Positions 59,431 to 64,000 of a stretch of DNA of 64,000 nt are shown here, piece by piece. The DNA lies in NCBI GenBank assembly GCA_021846985.1, contig JAJZVX010000007.1:1-64000 (forward strand), read 5' to 3'. The DNA is from Acidobacteriota bacterium (lineage in GTDB: Bacteria; Acidobacteriota; Terriglobia; Terriglobales; Acidobacteriaceae). The notes under the pieces are model-generated. The model was not told where the DNA came from, made no database searches, and saw nothing but the letters and a program-made list of their open reading frames with translations. Within the stretch, counting starts at the first letter, position 1, and the number at the start of each line of letters is the position of its first letter. Both the position numbers and the translations under genes were made by a program.

Positions 59431-60570
59431 CTACTTGTGCAGGCCCAGGGCCATCACCACATTCTCGTCTGTCTGAGCGGGCTGGCCGTCCTGCTTGTGG
59501 ACTACGCCGAAACCGCCGCGATAGTCCCACATGGCCCAGCCAATGCCGTCGGCTTCGAGAGCGGTGCGCACGTCGCGAATCCAGTTCATGCGCGCGGCGG
59601 GATCGGTGTGCTCGCGGTAGGCGCCAAACTCGTTGCAGGTGAGGGGGACGTTATTGGCTCGTCCCCAGGCGGCGGCCTCGTCGATGAGCAGGCGGATATG
59701 ACGCGCGTCCCAGTGGTCGAGCCAGTAGTTTTCAAGCTGAAAGCGATCGGCGGGTTCGGGAACCTGCTGCAGCAGGGGCTGCATGGAGTCCTCGGTGGCG
59801 GGATAGGGGATGCCGTGGGTATAACGCCACCAGGGCTCGCCCCAGCCGGCGCCCTGATGAGTGAACTGGTGCGGGTCGTAGAAATGGAAGTTGTAGATCA
59901 CGTTCCCGTCGGCCAGCGGATGCATGGCGAGCAGGTCGGGAATGTCGGAGTAATTGGGGCCGGTGGCGATGAGGGTGTTGCGCGGCGCGGCGGAGCGGAT
60001 GACGGCCGCCAGGCGGGCCTGGATGCCGGCCCAGCGGTAGGCGTCGTGCACTTCGGGCTCGTTGAGGATCTCGAAGAAGATCAGATCCGGATCGCGCGTG
60101 GCGTAATGGGCGGCCAGACGGCGCCAGGTCATGGCCAGGCGGGTGACGCCGGCCTCGCCGGAGAAAAGCTGCTGCTTGTAGCTGTCCTCGGGGTGGATGT
60201 CGATGAGCACGGCAAGGCCGTGGTCCAGCATCGTATCGACGGCGCGGTCGAGGCGGTCGAGGAAACCGGCGTTCAAGCCCTCGGGCCCGTGCGGCTCCTG
60301 TTCCAGCGGGACGGGATCGATGCTGAGGCGGACATGGTCGAAGCCCAGCCGCGCCATCAGCGCCAGATCCTGGGCGTCGATGTAGCGGTTGGTGCGCGCG
60401 GCGGAGTAGTCGCCGGGCGACTGGGCAAACCACTCGGAGGCATTGATGCCGTGGCGGAGGTGCTGCGCGCGGGCAAAGGCAGTGCGGAGCGCGGCGGCAT
60501 GATCCTGGGCGGCGGCGGGCAGGACAAGCACGAGCAGAACGGCGGGCAGCCATGTGCGAACGGTCAACAC
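59431..60570 (-). CDS. secreted glycoside hydrolase family 5 (cellulase-like)
   Basis: A 379-residue exported glycosidase with a (beta/alpha)8 fold. The signal peptide is VRTWLPAVLLVLVLPAAA. The GH5 acid/base Glu is in FFEILNEPEVHD (near 171) and the nucleophile Glu in VPLTCNEFGAYRE (near 316). HPEDSY, YNFHFYDPHQFTH and WAMWDYRGGFGV are typical barrel-strand motifs. GH5 enzymes cleave beta-linked glucans or mannans; the subfamily and substrate cannot be named. GGAGG lies 4 nt before the GTG at 60570 and 7 nt before a TTG at 60567; either may start. The much longer open frame upstream is an artefact over the divergent gene. Confidence 0.9.
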   Translation of the reverse strand: MLTVRTWLPAVLLVLVLPAAAQDHAAALRTAFARAQHLRHGINASEWFAQSPGDYSAARTNRYIDAQDLALMARLGFDHVRLSIDPVPLEQEPHGPEGLNAGFLDRLDRAVDTMLDHGLAVLIDIHPEDSYKQQLFSGEAGVTRLAMTWRRLAAHYATRDPDLIFFEILNEPEVHDAYRWAGIQARLAAVIRSAAPRNTLIATGPNYSDIPDLLAMHPLADGNVIYNFHFYDPHQFTHQGAGWGEPWWRYTHGIPYPATEDSMQPLLQQVPEPADRFQLENYWLDHWDARHIRLLIDEAAAWGRANNVPLTCNEFGAYREHTDPAARMNWIRDVRTALEADGIGWAMWDYRGGFGVVHKQDGQPAQTDENVVMALGLHK

Positions 60571-60696
60571 GGAACCTCCGGAAGATAAAAATGCGAATGT
60601 GGCCACGATACCACGGAACCGGCGAATCAGATGACTTGCCGGCCAGCGCGCGACACTGGCACAATGGCTCAGCATTATCGGAAGGCGGGCACCTGG

Positions 60697-61587
60697 ATGC
60701 TCGATCGCATCACTGCCCAACGGGCCGGATGGCTGGCCGCGGGCGCATTGGCATGTTGGATGGGGGCGTCTCAGGCCCAGCAATCGCCGGCAGCAGAAGC
60801 CCCCGCCGCGACCGCGTCTCTGAAGCCCGCCGGGGCACATCCGGAAACGCCCGAGAACGATGCCTTGCTGGCCAGAACCGCCAAACTCTACTATTCGACG
60901 GCCAGGGACGGAGTGCGCGGCTTTGCCTGTTCGATTCATCCGGACTGGTACGCGGTCTTCGTGGCGGCCAACCCCAACAGCACCATTGCGCGCGACGACC
61001 ACCGGGTGGTTCTGCTCAACGGAGTACGAATCATCCTGCATGCGCGCATGGATGGCAGCGCCACGCTGGACTGGCAGCCGGCCGCGGATCCGGACGGCGC
61101 GCCCAGCCAGGACGACACCGCGCTGCTCGACAAGATGCACCAGGCTACGGAGCAAACCATCGGAGGGTTCGTGCAATTCTGGTCTCAGTTTGTCAGCGGA
61201 GCGGTGATACCGCCGAACTCCGACGGGATTGAGGTCACGCCGGCCGGAGACGGCTACCGGCTGCACTCGAAAGCGAGCGGCACCGAGGTGACCGAGCGGT
61301 TCAGCAGCAGCCTTCTGCTGGAGACGTACGATATCGAAATGCAGGACGCATCGGTGCGCCTGTCTCCCTCGTACGAAGCCACGCCGGGAGGATGGCTGGT
61401 GGAAAACTTTGACGCCACCCTCCGTCAGGGGGCGCCGGGCGGTCCGTCGCAGCAGATGCATGTGCGTGTTCAGTACCAGCCCGTGGAGGCGATTCCCCTG
61501 CCATCGCGGGTGGAGATGGTCGTGGCGGGAGCCGGGACATTCAACTTCGATCTGGACGGCTGCATGGTGGAGAAACAGGCAAAATAG
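60697..61587 (+). CDS. exported hypothetical protein
   Basis: A 296-residue protein with a good signal peptide (MLDRITAQRAGWLAAGALAC, cleavage probably after SQA). The mature part has LYYSTARDGVRGFACSIHPD, AANPNSTIARDDHRVVLLNG, TIGGFVQFWSQFVSGAVIPP, and ends in beta-rich sequence with VRVQYQPVEAIPLPSRVEMV. No catalytic motif is recognised. Two cysteines could form a disulfide. ATGs at 60664 and 60631 are also in frame, but only the one at 60697 puts the signal peptide at the N-terminus. It is divergent from the GH5 gene. Confidence 0.65.
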   Translation: MLDRITAQRAGWLAAGALACWMGASQAQQSPAAEAPAATASLKPAGAHPETPENDALLARTAKLYYSTARDGVRGFACSIHPDWYAVFVAANPNSTIARDDHRVVLLNGVRIILHARMDGSATLDWQPAADPDGAPSQDDTALLDKMHQATEQTIGGFVQFWSQFVSGAVIPPNSDGIEVTPAGDGYRLHSKASGTEVTERFSSSLLLETYDIEMQDASVRLSPSYEATPGGWLVENFDATLRQGAPGGPSQQMHVRVQYQPVEAIPLPSRVEMVVAGAGTFNFDLDGCMVEKQAK

Positions 61588-61604
61588 GACGCTAAAACAA
61601 GCGC

Positions 61605-61625
61605 GGCTCCCGGAGCGAGGGAGCC
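61605..61625. terminator. stem-loop between convergent genes
   Basis: GGCTCCC (61605-61611) pairs with GGGAGCC (61619-61625) around a 7-nt loop. On the minus strand it is followed by GCGCTTGTTTTAG, a partial T-run, so it could terminate the M23 gene transcript. On the plus strand no T-run follows. Confidence 0.45.
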
Positions 61626-61659
61626 GGCGGCGCCAGTTTCGGCAGGAAGAAGTGGCTTC

Positions 61660-62634
61660 TTACTCGGAGCCTCCGAGCGAGGGAGTATTGTCGTCGCTGG
61701 CGACCTGTCCGTAGGTGCTGCGCAGATACTTGTGGGGATTGACCGGCACGTTGTGAACGCGCACCTCGTAGTGCAGGTGAGGACCGGTGGCGCGGCCCGA
61801 CTCGCCCACGTAGCCGATGATCTGGCCGCGGATCACGTGCTGCCCGGGGATCACGCCGATACGGGAAAGATGGCCGTAGACAGTGGAGACGCCGTGGCCG
61901 TGATCCACCACAATTTCGCGGCCATAGCCCGACACGGTGGAGGCATCCACCACATCGCCGTCGGCCGTGGCGCGCACCGGACTCCCCATGGGCGCATCGA
62001 TGTCGATGCCGGCATGGAATGCGCCTTCCCCATTGAAGGGATCCTGGCGTTCGCCAAAACTGGAGCCTATGCGGCCGACAACAGGCCAGATCGAGGGAGC
62101 ATCGGCCAGTTGAGTCCAGTCGCCGATAAACGAAGGCGTGAGACCGCTCTCGATGGCGCGGGAAACACGGCCGGAGAGGGCCGCGGCACGCAGGCTGTAG
62201 AGTTGATTGAACGAAAGCTTCACGTCCTGCGTGCTCACGTTGTCCGTCGAGGCCAGGCTGCTGGGGGTGGGCGCGGCTGCCACAGCTTCAGCGGCGGGCT
62301 TGGCGGTGAGCTTGTTCTGGCGAAGACCGTAGAGGGCAGAAACTTCGCTGGCCAGGGCGCCGAGAGACGCTACCTGAATGTCGCGATCATGCGCCAGTTG
62401 AGCCATGTGCTTGTAATCGCGGCGAAGGTTCTCGCGATCCTGGCGCATCTGGTTGAAGCTTTCCGTCTTGAGCAACATGCGGGTATAGGAGCCCGCGAGG
62501 CCGACAATCGTGAACGCGCCCACAAGAGCCGCGGCCACGAAACCATAGGCATAGCGCAACGGAAGCGAGATCTTGCGGACCCGCCCGTCTTCATCTCTGG
62601 CAACAAAGAGAATGTAATAGCGCTTGCGCAGCAT
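61660..62634 (-). CDS. M23 family metallopeptidase (murein endopeptidase type)
   Basis: A 324-residue bitopic protein. A basic N-terminus precedes a transmembrane helix (AYGFVAAALVGAFTIVGLAG, about 29-48), then a coiled-coil-prone segment (about 55-110). The C-terminal LytM/peptidase M23 domain has the zinc ligands in GAFHAGIDID (HxxxD near 207-211) and HLHYEV (HxH near 287), so it should be an active Gly/DAP cross-link endopeptidase acting on peptidoglycan. GAGAGG lies 5 nt before the ATG. It stands alone. Confidence 0.92.
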   Translation of the reverse strand: MLRKRYYILFVARDEDGRVRKISLPLRYAYGFVAAALVGAFTIVGLAGSYTRMLLKTESFNQMRQDRENLRRDYKHMAQLAHDRDIQVASLGALASEVSALYGLRQNKLTAKPAAEAVAAAPTPSSLASTDNVSTQDVKLSFNQLYSLRAAALSGRVSRAIESGLTPSFIGDWTQLADAPSIWPVVGRIGSSFGERQDPFNGEGAFHAGIDIDAPMGSPVRATADGDVVDASTVSGYGREIVVDHGHGVSTVYGHLSRIGVIPGQHVIRGQIIGYVGESGRATGPHLHYEVRVHNVPVNPHKYLRSTYGQVASDDNTPSLGGSE

Positions 62635-62951
62635 GAAGGCCTCTCATCCCTGCAAACATCCAGGGCCGCAAATCGCCGATCAAATCAGCTCAAAGCAAGA
62701 ACGGCAAAAACAATAGCATCGCCCCGGCTGCAATATCCCCCCCACAGCCTGACTTGCAACTCCCACGGAACGTGTACCTAGGCTAGCAAAGCGGCCGTGC
62801 GCGGGTCAACGCAATTCGCTGCGCATAAGTGGCTCCGTCGATGATGGAACCGGAAGAGAACCGCGTGCGAATCCGGTCCGGCCAATCCATCGCGCATCGA
62901 GATTCGGTTCGCTTTTTATTCGTGAATACACCGCCGCCTGCCGATTAACCT
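62635..62951. other. divergent intergenic region
   Basis: 317 bp. On the minus strand TTGCAA, a 17-bp spacer and TATTGC near 62731-62760 may be the promoter of the M23 gene. On the plus strand the AT-rich stretch at 62908-62925 precedes thiL, but no good box pair is seen. No gene and no riboswitch are visible before thiL. Confidence 0.4.
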
Positions 62952-63977
62952 ATGCTCAAAGGAATGCAACGTAAAGAAAAGACTCGAAACACCCCGGCAA
63001 GCGGCGAGTTGGCCCTCGTCGAGCAGATCCGGCGCAGAGCGGCCGGAGCCGCCGTTGGCGTGCGTCTGGGCATCGGCGACGACTGCGCCCTGCTACGCGT
63101 TCGGCCCGGAGAAGAGTTGGCCGTTACCACGGACCTCTCAATCGCCGGAGAGCATTTCCGGCTGGACTGGCATCCGCCGGAGGCGGCTGGCCACCGCACG
63201 CTGGCGCGGGGGCTCAGCGACCTGGCGGCCATGGGCGCGCGCCCCGTGGCGGCCTTCCTTTCCCTGGGTCTGCCCGCCGAGCTGACGCGGCACAAACGTG
63301 GGCAGCCCGCGTGGGTGGAGCGATTTTTCGACGGTCTGCTGGCGCTGGCCAAAGAGTATGAGGTTCCGCTGGCGGGCGGAGATCTGGCAGGATCGGCGCT
63401 GCCAGTGGCAGACATTGTGCTGGTGGGCGCGGCGCGGCGGGGGAGGGCCCTGCTGCGCTCCGGCGCCCGGGTCGGCGACCTGCTGTATGTAACCGGCAAG
63501 CTGGGCGGCGCGGCGGCGGGGCTGGCGCAACTGGCGAAAAGGAACGGCGCGCGCGGCCGCATCAGCGACGAAGCGGCCCAGGCCATGGCCCGGCACCTGT
63601 ATCCGCAGCCGCGCGTGGAGCAGGGACTTTGGCTCGCCCGTCGCGGCGTGGCCACGGCCGCAATGGATCTTAGCGATGGACTCTCGACGGACCTGGCGCG
63701 CCTTTGCACGGAGTCGGGCTTGGCGGCGGAGGTAGACGCGGATGCGCTGCCGGTAGCGGAAGGAGCCACGCTGGAGCAGGCGCTCAACGGCGGCGAGGAC
63801 TACGAGTTGCTGTTTACCGCGCCGGAAAGCGCACGCCTGCCACGCAGGATCGGCGGGATTGGCGTGACGCGCATCGGCCGGACGATGAAGAACCGGTCGG
63901 GACAACCGCACATCACGCTGCTTGCGGCCGGACGCCGCCGCGCGCTCCAGCCCGGCGGATGGGAGCACTTCACGTGA
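62952..63977 (+). CDS. thiL: thiamine-monophosphate kinase ThiL
   Basis: A 341-residue ATP-dependent kinase that makes thiamine pyrophosphate from thiamine monophosphate, the final step of cofactor synthesis and salvage. Motifs in order: RLGIGDDCALL near 38-48, VTTDLSIAGEHF, LARGLSDLAAMGARPVA, VPLAGGDLAGS, MDLSDGLSTDLARL and NGGEDYELLF. Length is typical. In-frame ATGs at 62952 and 62964 both lack an ideally spaced ribosome site. It links to the thiamine uptake operon at 42 kb: an imported and once-phosphorylated thiamine would be its substrate. It does not carry its own TPP riboswitch. Confidence 0.95.
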   Translation: MLKGMQRKEKTRNTPASGELALVEQIRRRAAGAAVGVRLGIGDDCALLRVRPGEELAVTTDLSIAGEHFRLDWHPPEAAGHRTLARGLSDLAAMGARPVAAFLSLGLPAELTRHKRGQPAWVERFFDGLLALAKEYEVPLAGGDLAGSALPVADIVLVGAARRGRALLRSGARVGDLLYVTGKLGGAAAGLAQLAKRNGARGRISDEAAQAMARHLYPQPRVEQGLWLARRGVATAAMDLSDGLSTDLARLCTESGLAAEVDADALPVAEGATLEQALNGGEDYELLFTAPESARLPRRIGGIGVTRIGRTMKNRSGQPHITLLAAGRRRALQPGGWEHFT

Positions 63978-64000
63978 GCGCGCACCCGCGGGCGGGGTTG

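Noticed and set aside
60571..61461. About 300-codon N-terminal extension of the GH5 gene
   Set aside because: The extension is antisense to the exported hypothetical gene, and a signal peptide and GGAGG site mark the true start at 60570.

Overview
The window is about 64 kb of GC-rich chromosome and most likely belongs to the Acidobacteriota (class Terriglobia). This is inferred from the mix of genes, not from a marker search: paired bactofilins, an FG-GAP/ASPIC-UnbV protein, an S53 pro-kumamolisin protease with C-terminal membrane helices, a DUF6152-like protein, a MerR-TPR fusion, small Cys-rich and exported hypotheticals typical of the group, and several palindromic intergenic repeats of a kind I associate with it. 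No prophage, CRISPR array, plasmid backbone or intact insertion sequence is visible. The only clear mobile-DNA trace is the tail of an IS21-type transposase at the left edge.

Layout. 1-16.3 kb: an IS21 remnant abutting an OPT transporter, an acyltransferase-like membrane protein, two small hypotheticals, an exported carboxylesterase, a CPBP-type membrane protein that lacks the catalytic glutamates, a MITE-like repeat, moeA-moaC, a TPR protein, a GNAT-trmFO pair, an SQR-like flavoprotein with a 50-residue partner, an HNH endonuclease and a ComF protein. 16.5-29.7 kb: RNase R, two adjacent bactofilins, MurJ, an S9 peptidase, a GAF-EAL phosphodiesterase, a ribbon-helix-helix protein, and two exported or membrane hypotheticals. 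29.7-42 kb: a candidate 86-nt small RNA with its own promoter and terminator, tRNA-Thr(CGT), a MerR-TPR fusion, the S53 protease, a bifunctional Rel, nested palindromic repeats, an RlmI-type methyltransferase and an FG-GAP protein. 42-46.5 kb: a thiamine-uptake operon behind a TPP riboswitch (TonB-dependent receptor, APH-like kinase, PnuC-family carrier). 46.5-55.3 kb: a hydroxyacid dehydrogenase, a FUSC protein, and the operon hisIGDCBHFA on the minus strand. 55.3-64 kb: rpmB, msrB, a RidA protein, a UroD-type methyltransferase, an anchored hypothetical, a GH5 glycosidase, an exported hypothetical, an M23 peptidase and thiL.

The most interesting regulatory find is upstream of hisI. A 25-residue open reading frame (55175-55252, minus strand) has seven histidine codons, six of them between codons 6 and 13. 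It starts 8 nt after a good sigma70 promoter and is followed by a perfect 12-bp terminator hairpin. A 9-nt segment inside the leader ORF is exactly complementary to the 5' arm of that terminator. This is the architecture of a translation-coupled histidine attenuator, apparently starting from a nearly leaderless mRNA. The second is the 86-nt small-RNA candidate at 29895-29980. The third is the TPP-controlled operon, whose kinase and carrier suggest a complete route for importing and trapping thiamine.

All functional calls rest on motif reading and family knowledge. No database searches or folding programs were run.
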